A DNA stretch of 61,539 bases from Crocinitomix sp. (GTDB lineage: Bacteria; Bacteroidota; Bacteroidia; Flavobacteriales_D; Crocinitomicaceae): positions 1 to 61,539 of the forward strand of contig JAURQI010000082.1 of NCBI GenBank assembly GCA_030836155.1, given 5' to 3'. The notes beneath the pieces were generated by a model. That model was not told the DNA's origin and did not search any database. It saw only the letters and a program-made list of their open reading frames with translations. Each line of letters begins with the position of its first letter. Position 1 is the first letter of the stretch. Position numbers and translations under genes: made by a program. Shown piece after piece: positions 18,389-27,738 of the stretch.

Positions 18389-19639
18389 TTATTCTGTAAC
18401 GATAGTCGTGGTCTTTAAATTAAACTGCTTTTCAGCCATTTCCGCCACGTAATCTCCTATTGCTAGTGATGCGGTTGCAGCAGGAGAAGGTGCATTTAAG
18501 ACGTGAATACTGTCTTCTGTATGCTCTATACGGAAATCATCGCGGGTATCTCCATCTGTTCCTAAAAGCAATGCACGTACCCCAGAACGACCTGGTTTAA
18601 TATCGTCCATGGTCAATGAAGGAATCATTGTTTGGAGTGTTTTCAAAAACAAGCGCTTTGAAAAAGCTCTTCTATACTCATTGATTCCAAATTTCATATT
18701 TCCAAAAAACAACTTCCATGTTCCGCCGTATGTCAAGGCATCAAAAGAGTCCTTCCAACTGAAATCCGTTTTACCATAACCTTCTCGCTTAAACGTAAAC
18801 ACTGCATTTGGTCCACATTCAGTTTCTCCATTCGTCATTCTGGTAAAATGAACACCTAAAAATGGAAAAGCCGGGTTAGGTACGGGATAAATTAAATGTT
18901 TTACTTTATGTTTCGCTTGATCGGTTAATTCGTAATAATCACCTCTAAAACCAACGACTTTTTCTTTTAGCTCAACATTATCTTTTCGAGCCATACGATC
19001 CGCTTGCAAGCCTGCACAGAAAATCAATTTCTTAGCCTTAACGGTCTTGTGCTCCATCACAACCTCTTTCCCTTCAGCGATCGTATTGATAGCGATCACT
19101 TTTTCACCGAGAATCATTTTTGAATGTGCCTGCTTTGCAAGCGCCACTGCAGCCATTTTATTGGTTGCCCCAACAAAATCTATGATTCCTGTCACCGGAA
19201 CGTGAATTCCACCAACTGACTCAACAAAAGGTTCAATCTCCTTTACTTCGTCTGCCGTGATTTTCTGAATACCTTCAATTTTGTTTTCAAGACCTGTATT
19301 AAAGATCTTCTCCATAAAAGGTAATTCTTCTTTGCTCTTAGCTACTACCACTTTTCCACAAACATCGTGTTTAACTCCATATTCTTTTGCAAAAGCAACC
19401 AATTCGTGGCGACCTTTTACACAGTTTTGAGCTTTTAACGAACCTGGTGTATAGTATAATCCTGAATGGATCACTCCTGAATTATGTCCTGTTTGATGAC
19501 CGGCTAAGCGATCTTCTTTTTCGATTAAGACGATCCGTAAGTCTGGATTGCGTAACTGCAATTTGTAAAAAGTTGCAGCCCCCACAATACCGCCTCCAAT
19601 GATCGCTATATCAAATATTTCCTTATTTCCCAATTTCAA
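18389..19639 (-). CDS. lhgO: L-2-hydroxyglutarate oxidase/dehydrogenase
   Basis: This FAD-dependent enzyme oxidises L-2-hydroxyglutarate to 2-oxoglutarate. The 416 residues begin with the dinucleotide-binding motif IAIIGGGIVGAATFY, then HQTGHNSGVIHSGLYY and, near the end, GRSGVRALLLG, all typical of LhgO (DAO superfamily). The start codon is TTG (19639); a second TTG lies two codons on. A strong -7/-33 promoter on the minus strand sits only about 10 bases before the start and runs into the 5' end of the divergent acyltransferase gene. Confidence 0.94.
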   Translation of the reverse strand: MKLGNKEIFDIAIIGGGIVGAATFYKLQLRNPDLRIVLIEKEDRLAGHQTGHNSGVIHSGLYYTPGSLKAQNCVKGRHELVAFAKEYGVKHDVCGKVVVAKSKEELPFMEKIFNTGLENKIEGIQKITADEVKEIEPFVESVGGIHVPVTGIIDFVGATNKMAAVALAKQAHSKMILGEKVIAINTIAEGKEVVMEHKTVKAKKLIFCAGLQADRMARKDNVELKEKVVGFRGDYYELTDQAKHKVKHLIYPVPNPAFPFLGVHFTRMTNGETECGPNAVFTFKREGYGKTDFSWKDSFDALTYGGTWKLFFGNMKFGINEYRRAFSKRLFLKTLQTMIPSLTMDDIKPGRSGVRALLLGTDGDTRDDFRIEHTEDSIHVLNAPSPAATASLAIGDYVAEMAEKQFNLKTTTIVTE

Positions 19640-19640
19640 T

Positions 19641-19681
19641 TAAATTTGTGACAAAATTAATCAATCTGCGCTTTTGTACAA
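19641..19681. promoter_or_regulatory. Overlapping divergent promoters of lhgO and the acyltransferase
   Basis: Minus strand: TTG (19679-19681), 19 bases, then TAATTTTG (19652-19659), a full match to the consensus, directed at lhgO. Plus strand: TAAATTTG (19641-19648), directed at the acyltransferase TTG start at 19674, with TTC at the -33 position. The two -7 boxes point at each other three bases apart, so polymerase should not be able to use both at once. Confidence 0.65.
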
Positions 19682-20816
19682 TCAAGAACCCGAAAATTTC
19701 CATACTGTCTATTTTCCTAACCTGGATGCGACTCGGTTTCTAGCAGCTTTTGCAGTTTTTACTCTTCATTTCTCAAATGAAATTAGAGCGATTTATCCTA
19801 ACCTTACCGAAGCTTCATGGTTTAATGTCATCTATATTTTCACCGGGAAAGGTGGTTTGGGGGTTAACTTCTTTTTTATTTTAAGTGGGTTTCTGATTAC
19901 CTACCTAATTCTACAAGAGCGCAAACAATATGGTCAATTTCATCTCGGTCGATTCTTAATCCGCCGAACGTTGAGGATCTGGCCCCTTTATTTTATCATA
20001 GGTGGTATTGGTTTTTTCTTGTTTCCATTGATTTTTTCTGACTATACTACTTTTCATCAGGCTGAAAATTATTTTCTGTTTTTAGCCAATTTTGATGAGA
20101 TATGGTATGGCGCTTTAGATCCAATCAATTTTTTAACCGCACCTTGGTCGGTCTCTGTAGAGGAGCAATTCTATTTATTTTGGGGATTTGCATTATTTCT
20201 TTTATTTCGACTCAAAAAATTTCATCCTTATTCTTTAATCATTGTTTTATACCTTCTTTCTTTTTGGTTTCGGTTTGAGCATTGGCAAGATGAGCGCGTT
20301 CTCTATCACCATACCCTCGCCGTTGCACAAGACATTTTGATTGGAGCCATTATTGGCATTGCTCTATTTGAAGGTCAGCGCTGGATAAAATGGGTGCAAA
20401 ACTTAAACCAAGGGTGGGTTTTATTCGGATATGTTTTTGGCTTTTTCTTATGCATTGCAAAAAACAAGTTATTTATGGGTGAAATGGTGATCTTTGAACG
20501 GTTTATTCTGTCTTTGTTTTTCGCATTTGTCATTATAGATCAGGTGAAGGACGAAAAAGCTTTTTATCCACTCGGTATGATTCTCCCTTTCAACTATCTG
20601 GGTAAGATATCTTACGGGCTTTATATGTACCATTTAGTGGTCATGTTTTTGATGACGCGTTGGGTTGATTTTGGTGATTTACCGGTCTACTTAGGGATAC
20701 TGCTCTACTTTGTTATTTCATTTGGATTGACTGTTGGAATCGCATCTTTGAGTTATTATTTTATCGAATCAAAATTATTATCTTTGAAACCAAAGCACCG
20801 CAAGCATGAAACTTAA
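19674..20816 (+). CDS. Acyltransferase 3 family membrane protein (OafA/YrhL-like)
   Basis: The 380-residue integral membrane protein has about ten hydrophobic helices and the acyltransferase-3 hallmarks: LDATRFLAAFAVFTLHF near the N-terminus, with the catalytic-type His in LHF, then GVNFFFILSGFLITY, RFLIRRTLRIWPLY and WSVSVEEQFYLFWG. Members O-acylate surface glycans or lipids. The start is TTG, as no ATG lies before the first helix. The stop overlaps the start of the PAP2 gene by 11 bases, so the two are translationally coupled. Confidence 0.93.
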   Translation: MYNQEPENFHTVYFPNLDATRFLAAFAVFTLHFSNEIRAIYPNLTEASWFNVIYIFTGKGGLGVNFFFILSGFLITYLILQERKQYGQFHLGRFLIRRTLRIWPLYFIIGGIGFFLFPLIFSDYTTFHQAENYFLFLANFDEIWYGALDPINFLTAPWSVSVEEQFYLFWGFALFLLFRLKKFHPYSLIIVLYLLSFWFRFEHWQDERVLYHHTLAVAQDILIGAIIGIALFEGQRWIKWVQNLNQGWVLFGYVFGFFLCIAKNKLFMGEMVIFERFILSLFFAFVIIDQVKDEKAFYPLGMILPFNYLGKISYGLYMYHLVVMFLMTRWVDFGDLPVYLGILLYFVISFGLTVGIASLSYYFIESKLLSLKPKHRKHET

Positions 20817-21594
20817 GCTCCTATTGGTTTTAATCTTCACGATTCAACTTACTGGATTTGGCCAGAATGATTCTATTCCAACTATCATGGACACCGAGGT
20901 TATTCAGCAACCGAAAACATTTCTCTCTAAGAAAAATGACAGTTATTTCAGTCGTGCTTGGGGACCAGCGACCTTAGGTTTAATTAGCGTTGATCTATTG
21001 CGTGATTCGACTAAATATGGCTTACAAGAAATGGCACGTTCCTTTGTGGTGGACACTTTTAGAACCCACGTTGACGATTGGATTCATTATGGACCTATCG
21101 TCACCATGTATGCTGCTGACCTGTTCAAAGTTCCGGCAAGAAACACGGTTTGGAATCAAACAAAATTTCTGATTATGTCTGAAGCAATAACCTCTGGAAT
21201 TGTTTTAGGTTTAAAATATATGCTGCGCATTCAACGGCCAAAGAATGGAGCTGCAAACGCATATCCGTCTGGGCATACTTCTCAAGCTTTTGTGCAAAGC
21301 CAGGTCTTATTTAATGAATTTAGAGACACGGCTCCATTATTGGCTGCTAGTGGTTTTCTTTTCTCCATTCCAACGGGAGTTTTAAGAGTCTTAAATAATC
21401 GCCATTGGGTGCCTGATGTTCTGCTAGGGGCAGGGATTGGTATGCTGGTTACGAATACCATTTATTATTTTGAACCGCTCAAAAACTGGAAACCTTTTAA
21501 AGGTAAAAATAATCGCACGAGTCAATTGAACATGAGCTTCGTGCCAACCTTCAATGATTCTTATTTTGGAGGACAGTTCCGTTTGCAGTTTTAG
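20806..21594 (+). CDS. PAP2-family phosphatase
   Basis: This 262-residue protein has a signal peptide or first helix (ending TGFGQ) and the three PAP2 motifs in order: KYMLRIQRP (KX6RP), YPSGHTSQ (PSGH) and RVLNNRHWVPD (the RX5HX3D region). The family hydrolyses phosphate from lipid pyrophosphates or phosphatidic acid on the periplasmic side. Coupling to the acyltransferase suggests joint work on an envelope lipid or glycan carrier (inference). The stop is TAG at 21594. Confidence 0.9.
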   Translation: MKLKLLLVLIFTIQLTGFGQNDSIPTIMDTEVIQQPKTFLSKKNDSYFSRAWGPATLGLISVDLLRDSTKYGLQEMARSFVVDTFRTHVDDWIHYGPIVTMYAADLFKVPARNTVWNQTKFLIMSEAITSGIVLGLKYMLRIQRPKNGAANAYPSGHTSQAFVQSQVLFNEFRDTAPLLAASGFLFSIPTGVLRVLNNRHWVPDVLLGAGIGMLVTNTIYYFEPLKNWKPFKGKNNRTSQLNMSFVPTFNDSYFGGQFRLQF

Positions 21595-21641
21595 GTCAAA
21601 ATTTTGACATTCCATTGATTTTATTTTAATTTAGGGAGACT

Positions 21642-22025
21642 ATGCATCATGCTCCCGTACATGAAATTGTTTTAGATGAGATATCCGTGCGCTTTTATCC
21701 GCAGAAGAGGATCGAAATTCATTACCCTAAAGAATTTGAAATAACGATGGAAACTGCCCGGCAGATGGACAAGCATATTCTCAAGCATGTTGGGACAGAA
21801 TCGTTTCGACTACTCATCAATTTCGAGAATTCTTTTGGAAATATGCCTCAAGATGTTCAACGGTATTTTGCGAAAGAAGCTCCGAGCATTCCCCAAATTG
21901 AAAAGTCAGCCATTGTCTTGAATAGTTTAGGGATAAGAATTCTCGTTAAGTTTTATATGAATTTCTTTAAACCAAAATATCCTACTCAAATATTTGGAAG
22001 TTTAACAGAAGCAAGAGTTTGGTGA
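21642..22025 (+). CDS. SpoIIAA/STAS-like small protein (DUF7793-like)
   Basis: The 127-residue cytosolic protein has an alternating strand-helix pattern with a central LLINFEN strand after a helix. This resembles the small SpoIIAA-like domains of Bacteroidota annotated as DUF7793. No catalytic motif was seen. It stands alone between the PAP2 gene and the NlpC/P60 gene. The family call is by overall pattern, and the role is unknown. Confidence 0.7.
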   Translation: MHHAPVHEIVLDEISVRFYPQKRIEIHYPKEFEITMETARQMDKHILKHVGTESFRLLINFENSFGNMPQDVQRYFAKEAPSIPQIEKSAIVLNSLGIRILVKFYMNFFKPKYPTQIFGSLTEARVW

Positions 22026-22119
22026 GGTCAAGAAGTGTCCGTCGCCAGTAAATAAATAGCGTGTTAAGCGCCTAATTTAATTTCTGATTATTAGTTTTAC
22101 GAGAATCGAAATTAAATCC

Positions 22120-22899
22120 ATGCAGAAGAAAATAAAGTTAGAAATTAAAGACTTCGGAATTGCCAATCTTTCCGTCGCCCCAATTCGCGCGGCCGCTTCA
22201 GATGAATCAGAAATTGTAACGCAAATTTTATTTGGCGATCTGGTTACGATCATAGAAAAAGGACAACCTTGGATCCATGTACGATTAGAAGGTGAGAATT
22301 ATGAAGGTTGGATGGACTTTAAACAACTCTCATATTTGGATCAGGATGAATTTAACACCCTCAAAAATGGTGATGTGACCTATGTCCAAGATCCATTATT
22401 ACCAATGGTTGGACCAAGAGGTCAGCAAAATGTAATGCTTGGTGCTGCATTGCGCAACCTCAACGGAAAAGATCTAATATATGGCCATGAGATCTATACA
22501 CTTAACCAATTACCGAATCAGTTTGACACTGATTTGATTACGACATCAAAGGCCTATCTGAACACACCCTATTTGTGGGGAGGTAAAAGCATCTTTGGGA
22601 TTGATTGCTCTGGATTGATTCAAAATGTTTTCAAAGTGTTTGGCACTTTATTACCGCGAGATGCCTCTCAGCAAGTTTTTGAAGGAGAAGCTATTGATTT
22701 TGAGGATCGTCAGCCAGGAGACGTGCCGTTTTTTATCAATTCCAAAGGGAAGGTTCACCACGTTGGCATACTAACTAATAAGAATACGATTGTTCATGCC
22801 GCAGGCTACGTCCGAGAGGATCCTTTTGATGAAAAAGGGATTTATCGAGAAGATTTAGACACCTATACCCACCATTATCATTCAATAAGACGCTATTGA
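22120..22899 (+). CDS. C40-family (NlpC/P60) peptidase with N-terminal SH3 domain
   Basis: This putative peptidoglycan gamma-D-glutamyl-diamino-acid endopeptidase has 259 residues. A bacterial SH3-like domain covers about residues 15-70, a linker or second SH3-like part follows, and the NlpC/P60 domain starts near residue 140. The catalytic triad is visible as C163 (GIDCSGLI), H214 (HHVGIL) and H226 (TIVHAAG). No signal peptide is evident, which is common in this Bacteroidota group. It lies 1 bp upstream of a small membrane-protein gene. Confidence 0.92.
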   Translation: MQKKIKLEIKDFGIANLSVAPIRAAASDESEIVTQILFGDLVTIIEKGQPWIHVRLEGENYEGWMDFKQLSYLDQDEFNTLKNGDVTYVQDPLLPMVGPRGQQNVMLGAALRNLNGKDLIYGHEIYTLNQLPNQFDTDLITTSKAYLNTPYLWGGKSIFGIDCSGLIQNVFKVFGTLLPRDASQQVFEGEAIDFEDRQPGDVPFFINSKGKVHHVGILTNKNTIVHAAGYVREDPFDEKGIYREDLDTYTHHYHSIRRY

Positions 22900-22900
22900 T

Positions 22901-23281
22901 TTGATTACGTTGTTTTCCGTCATATTTGGAGTTCTTAGTTTTGGACTTTTCCTAGCCTTGTTCCTGTTAGAAATCGAACATCCCAAAAAATGGCACTATT
23001 ATTCATTCATAATGATTGGTGCCTCAGTTGTTGCCCTAACGCCGCTGCGCCTATTTCCCTTTATAATAATAGGATCTGGTGTCCCCGTTCTGTATTTATT
23101 TTCTAGCAAATATGAACTTAAAAATAGATTACTACATTTGGGGTTGTTTTTAGCATCTATTTTCGTTCTTAGGTTTATACTGGTTCCTTATGTACCCTTC
23201 TACATTTATCCTTTTTTGATGGCGATCTTTCTATTCATTGTATATCTTCGAAATGGCGTTTATACAACTAAGCAAGAATAA
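22901..23281 (+). CDS. Small membrane protein of unknown function
   Basis: The 126 residues form about four hydrophobic helices (near 3-23, 33-62, 73-92 and 98-117) joined by short charged loops. The start is TTG, one base after the stop of the peptidase gene, which implies co-transcription. No family was recognised. Confidence 0.65.
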   Translation: MITLFSVIFGVLSFGLFLALFLLEIEHPKKWHYYSFIMIGASVVALTPLRLFPFIIIGSGVPVLYLFSSKYELKNRLLHLGLFLASIFVLRFILVPYVPFYIYPFLMAIFLFIVYLRNGVYTTKQE

Positions 23282-23289
23282 TGAAGAAT

Positions 23290-23472
23290 CTATTCAACCG
23301 GCGGTTGTTTCTTTTGCACTAAGCCAAAGAGCGCAATAATTCCTAACGGAATAGGTAGATACCAATAATCCTTTAATTCTGACAAATGACTCGGGTCAGA
23401 ACCTATTACATACATCACAGTTGCTCCGATAAAGCAGATTAGAGCTATAATCACAAGAACAATCTTATTCAT
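23290..23472 (-). CDS. Small two-helix membrane protein
   Basis: The 60-residue protein has two hydrophobic helices (about residues 3-24 and 38-52) and a Lys-Lys-Gln C-terminal tail. It is convergent with the gene at 22901 (8-bp gap). The coding sequence looks real because hydrophobic segments and charged caps fall cleanly and an ATG is present. The function is unknown. Confidence 0.6.
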   Translation of the reverse strand: MNKIVLVIIALICFIGATVMYVIGSDPSHLSELKDYWYLPIPLGIIALFGLVQKKQPPVE

Positions 23473-23553
23473 AAATGTTGAAATTTAAGGTGTTTGCAGA
23501 AATTTACGAAATTTGATCGAACATAAGGACTGTAGAATCGTTTAAAAAAAAGA

Positions 23554-23958
23554 ATGCAACAGACAAAAATTATATTACCCGCATACAATAGAGGTATTCA
23601 CCTCATCACCCAAAAAATTCTAGAAAACCTTCCCGAACTTCCCCAATTTGGTGTGCTCCACCTTTTTATACAGCATACTTCTGCCGGAATCTGCATCAAT
23701 GAAAATGCAGATCCGACGGTTAGAACGGACTTGAACAATTGGATCAATCGAAACGTAAAAGAAGACGAACCTTATTACGAGCATACTTTTGAAGGGGCCG
23801 ATGATATGCCCGCCCATATTAAAGCAATGCTCATGGGCACGACGATAACCATACCCATTACCGATTATAAACTTAACATGGGGACTTGGCAAGGGATTTA
23901 TTTAGGGGAATTTAGAAATCATGCTGGTTCTCGTAAAATTATAGCCACAGTAACTTAA
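23554..23958 (+). CDS. YjbQ-family protein (UPF0047)
   Basis: The 134 residues contain the family pattern LHLFIQHTSAGICINENADP, followed by YEHTFEGADDMPAHIKAMLMG and, near the end, GTWQGIYLGEFRNHAGSRK. The conserved His residues and Glu form a metal site. Some members show thiamine-phosphate synthase activity in vitro, though the physiological role is unsettled. The length is normal. Confidence 0.94.
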   Translation: MQQTKIILPAYNRGIHLITQKILENLPELPQFGVLHLFIQHTSAGICINENADPTVRTDLNNWINRNVKEDEPYYEHTFEGADDMPAHIKAMLMGTTITIPITDYKLNMGTWQGIYLGEFRNHAGSRKIIATVT

Positions 23959-24009
23959 GATTCTGCCTGACTCTTTGTAAATTCGTAAAACCATTAAAAC
24001 ACATTATAA

Positions 24010-25242
24010 GTGACCGTAATTAAGCCCTTCAGAGCCATCAGACCAACGCGTGACAAAGCCTACCTTGTGGCGACGAGACCTTATTATGCTTATAACCAAG
24101 TCGTGTTAAAAGCAAAATTGGAAAATAATCCTTATACCTTTCTGCACGTTATCAATCCAGAGTTTCACACAGACGACAAGACTGAACCGAACACACCCGA
24201 GCGGTTTCAGAAAATCAGAAATAAGTTTGATGAATTTATTCGAGAAGGTATTTTTATTCAAGAAGAAGAAGAGTCATTTTATATCTATCGTCAAACCATA
24301 GAGGATCATGTTTTTGTTGGTATCATTGGCGGAGCTTATATTGATCAATACACTGAAGGGCATATTAAAAAACATGAAGAAACAATAACGGATCGTGAAG
24401 ATGTATTTTCTAACTATCTAAACATCGTTGAATTCCATGCAGAACCCGTCGTCTTATTTCATCGGAAAAAGCGAGAGATTGATGTGATTCTGGCGCCATT
24501 AATGCTGGTGCGTCCAGAGTACGAATTCACTTCATGGGACAAAGGCAAGCATGAAATATGGCCAGTTTCAGACCCACAAATTATAAAAGAAATTCAAGAA
24601 GTCTATACCAACATTAAGGACGTATATATCGCCGACGGTCACCACCGTTGTGCATCTGCTGCACGATATTACGCAGGGTTGAAGGAAACGAAGCACTCCA
24701 ATCAAAAACATTTTCTAGCTTGTTTTATGTCCGAAGATCGCATCAAGATCTATGATTATAATCGATTAATTCGTGACTTGAATGGACTATCGCGGCAGGA
24801 GTTTTTAAAGGCGCTGGAAAAGCAATTTATTGTGACTAAGATTTTACACGAGGATGCTGCACCAATGGGATTGCATGAGATTAGCATGTATCTCAACAAA
24901 CAATGGTATAAACTTACTGCGAAGGAAGGAAGTTTTGATCGCGAGCATCCTGTTTTTCGACTAGACACTGATATCTTAACTAAAAACATCTTGACCCCTA
25001 TTCTCAATATTCATGATCTGAAAACAGATAAACGTGTTGGATTTATTCACGGCCAGAAGGGAATGGTAGGTATTGAAAACAAAGTGGATGAGGATGAATT
25101 TATCCTCGGTTTTGGATTGTTTCCTGTTCCGGTTGAGCATCTGAAAGAAGTTGCTGATGAAGACCTCATCATGCCCCCAAAATCGACATGGATCGAACCT
25201 AAATTAAGGAGTGGGCTCACTATTTTCCCTTTAAATGATTAA
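24010..25242 (+). CDS. DUF1015-family protein (SerK-like)
   Basis: The 410-residue cytosolic protein starts at GTG. The family signature IADGHHRCASAARYY is present (about residues 210-224), and the N-terminus FRAIRPTRDKAYLVATRPY is characteristic. An archaeal DUF1015 homologue is a free-serine kinase, and Bacteroidota members often sit near serine biosynthesis genes, but none is seen here. The yggS gene follows after 9 bp, so the two probably form an operon. Confidence 0.9.
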   Translation: MTVIKPFRAIRPTRDKAYLVATRPYYAYNQVVLKAKLENNPYTFLHVINPEFHTDDKTEPNTPERFQKIRNKFDEFIREGIFIQEEEESFYIYRQTIEDHVFVGIIGGAYIDQYTEGHIKKHEETITDREDVFSNYLNIVEFHAEPVVLFHRKKREIDVILAPLMLVRPEYEFTSWDKGKHEIWPVSDPQIIKEIQEVYTNIKDVYIADGHHRCASAARYYAGLKETKHSNQKHFLACFMSEDRIKIYDYNRLIRDLNGLSRQEFLKALEKQFIVTKILHEDAAPMGLHEISMYLNKQWYKLTAKEGSFDREHPVFRLDTDILTKNILTPILNIHDLKTDKRVGFIHGQKGMVGIENKVDEDEFILGFGLFPVPVEHLKEVADEDLIMPPKSTWIEPKLRSGLTIFPLND

Positions 25243-25251
25243 TCGTCTCTT

Positions 25252-25914
25252 ATGATTAAAGAAAATTTAGAAAAAATTCTTTCTCACATCCCCGTATACG
25301 TAAAGCTCATTGCCGTATCAAAAACAAAGCCTGTGGAACTTTTACAGCAGGCTTATGAAGCTGGACAAAGAGATTTTGGCGAGAATAGAGTTAATGAGTT
25401 GGTTGATAAAGAAGCAATCTTACCAAAAGATATCAACTGGCATATGATTGGCCATTTGCAAACGAAAAAGGTTAAAAAAATAGCCGCATTTGTTCATCTC
25501 ATTCATGGTGTAGATTCATTTAAACTCTTAACCGAAATCAACAAACAAGCCGAGCGGAATGAACGGATCATTGATGTTTTATTACAATTTCACATTGCAC
25601 AAGAGAGCAGCAAGTTTGGTTTTGACATGAAAGAAATTCAAGAAATGGTTGATGATCAAACCTTCTTTGAGTTGAAAAACGTCAGAATTATAGGCGTAAT
25701 GGGCATGGCTACGTTTACAGATGACGAGGCAATCATCCGTTCTGAATTCCAAAGTCTGGCCGATTATTTTCAAGATTTAAAAAATGGTATATTCCGACAA
25801 GCTGATTATTTCAAAGAAATTTCAATGGGTATGAGTGGAGACTATCTTGTTGCAATAGACGAAGGCAGCACGATGGTTAGGGTTGGTAGCGCTATTTTTG
25901 GAGCGCGCAATTAG
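25252..25914 (+). CDS. YggS/PROSC-family PLP-binding protein
   Basis: The 220-residue single-domain TIM barrel keeps the PLP lysine in IAVSKTKPVELL and the motifs FGENRVNEL, WHMIGHLQTKK and MGMSGDYLVAI, with a Gly-rich phosphate site near VRVGSAIFGAR. YggS proteins buffer pyridoxal phosphate and affect amino-acid pools. It is the second gene of the DUF1015 operon. Confidence 0.95.
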   Translation: MIKENLEKILSHIPVYVKLIAVSKTKPVELLQQAYEAGQRDFGENRVNELVDKEAILPKDINWHMIGHLQTKKVKKIAAFVHLIHGVDSFKLLTEINKQAERNERIIDVLLQFHIAQESSKFGFDMKEIQEMVDDQTFFELKNVRIIGVMGMATFTDDEAIIRSEFQSLADYFQDLKNGIFRQADYFKEISMGMSGDYLVAIDEGSTMVRVGSAIFGARN

Positions 25915-25966
25915 GTTGATATATTTATACCATCTCACCATCCTTGAAACGGGTTGTTTATTCTTG

Positions 25967-26024
25967 AATCGGATTATTCGATTATTTTTTCTAATATTGA
26001 ATGAACCTAAGAATCAATTCAATA
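25967..26024. repeat. Two inverted repeats upstream of a small membrane gene
   Basis: AATCG/CGATT (25967-25971 and 25979-25983) and TATTGAAT/ATTCAATA (25995-26002 and 26017-26024) lie just before the ATG at 26035. Both could be operator half-sites or leader hairpins. No T-run follows, so a terminator for yggS is unlikely. Confidence 0.4.
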
Positions 26025-26034
26025 CCGATTGTAT

Positions 26035-26466
26035 ATGAGCGTAAAACGCAAAGCACCTATTTGGTTTCTCTTTGTTTCCATTCTACTCATTTGCTGGAAT
26101 TTAATTGGTGTATTGTCACTCTATACACACATAACACTGGTGAATGATCCAACAATCCTTAATGATCCTGCCATGGAGATATTGTATACGCAATACCCTC
26201 TCTGGTCAACGCTTGTTTTTGCTTTGGCGAGTATCTCAGGTTTTGTTGCGGCTCTCTTACTTGCCATAAAAAGACGTTTGGCAAAATTCATATTCGTGAT
26301 TTCCCTGATTGCCGTTATTATGCAAATGACACATAACCTGCTAATGACCGATGCTATGGAATATCTTGGTGTGCAAGCTGCCATATTACCAACCTTGGTT
26401 ATTATTATTGGCATCTTCTCTGTTTGGTTAAGTTCTCATGCAGATCGTAAAAAATGGTTGCATTAA
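26035..26466 (+). CDS. Four-helix membrane protein
   Basis: The 143-residue protein from the ATG at 26035 (a TTG two codons earlier is also open) has four hydrophobic helices near residues 8-28, 58-80, 85-105 and 112-132. The loop between helices 1 and 2 is short and polar. No family motif was recognised. Inverted repeats precede the start. Confidence 0.7.
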   Translation: MSVKRKAPIWFLFVSILLICWNLIGVLSLYTHITLVNDPTILNDPAMEILYTQYPLWSTLVFALASISGFVAALLLAIKRRLAKFIFVISLIAVIMQMTHNLLMTDAMEYLGVQAAILPTLVIIIGIFSVWLSSHADRKKWLH

Positions 26467-26552
26467 TTTCGATCCTAAATCACTTTTCCTTCTTTCTCCA
26501 GCCGCTAATCCTTGCTTAATTCGTATTTTCGCAGGCATTAAAATTCATTGAA

Positions 26553-27737
26553 GTGGAAGCGATAATAAGACTCAAGCCCGGAAAAGACAAATCAATAGTA
26601 CGAAACCATCCTTGGATATTTTCAGGCGCCATCAAATCGATTGAAGGTCCTGTTCAAGAAGGTAGTTTTGTTGAAGTCGTTGCCAACAAAGGCAGACACT
26701 TGGGTTATGGGCATTATCAAGATGGAAGTATTGCTGTCCGAGTTTTGTTATTTGAGCATGAAGAGCTGCAAGATAACTTATATGAGGCGCGCATCGCTTC
26801 TGCATGGAATTTGAGAAAATCGCTTGGATTGACGGACGATGCTTCAACAAATATTTTTCGGCTCATACATGCTGAAGGTGATTTCTTGCCTGGATTGATT
26901 ATCGATCATTATAATGGACATCTGGTCATCCAATGTCATAGCATTGGTATGTACATGGATATTGAAAAAATAAAGTCAGCATTAATCACAGTTATTGGAG
27001 ATCGCCTAAAATCGATCTATCTAAAAAGTTCAAGTACCTTGCCTAAAAACTTCAACGATTACGATGATGATGGTTATATTCATGGTGAGGCAGAAACTCC
27101 GCAAATTGCTTTAGAATATGGAAATAAATTTGCTATCAATTGGGTAACGGGGCAAAAAACTGGATTCTTTATCGATCAGCGCGAGAACCGTCAATTGTTA
27201 GCGAAATACGCAAAGGGCAAAAAAATCCTGAATACGTTCTGTTATTCAGGAGGGTTCTCAGTTTTTGCTTTAAACGCAGGAGCTCAATTGGTTCACTCAT
27301 TAGACGCTTCTCAAAAAGCCATTGACTTAACGGATGAAAATATAGAGTTGGGCGGTTTTTCTGAAGATCAACACAAGTCAATCGTAGCCGATGCTATGGA
27401 ATACATCAAAGAATTACCTGAAGATTTTGATATTATTATATTAGATCCGCCGGCATTTGCCAAACATCGAAGTGCAAAACACAATGCTATACAAGGCTAT
27501 AAGCGCTTGAATGCGCATGCTATTCGTCAGATTAAACCTGGCGGCATGATTTTTACGTTCAGTTGTTCGCAAGTGGTAGACAAAGTATTATTTAATAATA
27601 CAATTATTGCTGCTGCTATTGCTGCTGGTCGAAAAGTGCGTATCCTTGAGCAACTCCACCAACCAGCTGACCACCCGGTAAGCTCGACTCATCCAGAAGG
27701 TGAATACCTCAAAGGATTAGTGATTCAGGTTGAGTAA
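26553..27737 (+). CDS. rlmI: 23S rRNA (cytosine-C5) methyltransferase RlmI family
   Basis: The 394-residue SAM-dependent enzyme expected to act on C1962 of 23S rRNA shows an N-terminal PUA domain (about residues 1-75, with RNHPWIFSGAI), an intermediate domain, and a Rossmann methyltransferase domain with TGQKTGFFIDQREN, NTFCYSGGFSVFA, ILDPPAFAK and FSCSQVV, the catalytic Cys region. The start is GTG. The MATE gene follows one base after the stop. Confidence 0.93.
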   Translation: MEAIIRLKPGKDKSIVRNHPWIFSGAIKSIEGPVQEGSFVEVVANKGRHLGYGHYQDGSIAVRVLLFEHEELQDNLYEARIASAWNLRKSLGLTDDASTNIFRLIHAEGDFLPGLIIDHYNGHLVIQCHSIGMYMDIEKIKSALITVIGDRLKSIYLKSSSTLPKNFNDYDDDGYIHGEAETPQIALEYGNKFAINWVTGQKTGFFIDQRENRQLLAKYAKGKKILNTFCYSGGFSVFALNAGAQLVHSLDASQKAIDLTDENIELGGFSEDQHKSIVADAMEYIKELPEDFDIIILDPPAFAKHRSAKHNAIQGYKRLNAHAIRQIKPGGMIFTFSCSQVVDKVLFNNTIIAAAIAAGRKVRILEQLHQPADHPVSSTHPEGEYLKGLVIQVE

Positions 27738-27738
27738 A

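Noticed and set aside
22026-22119. Weak GCG/GCG repeats as a terminator
   Set aside because: The stem is too short and no T-tract follows.
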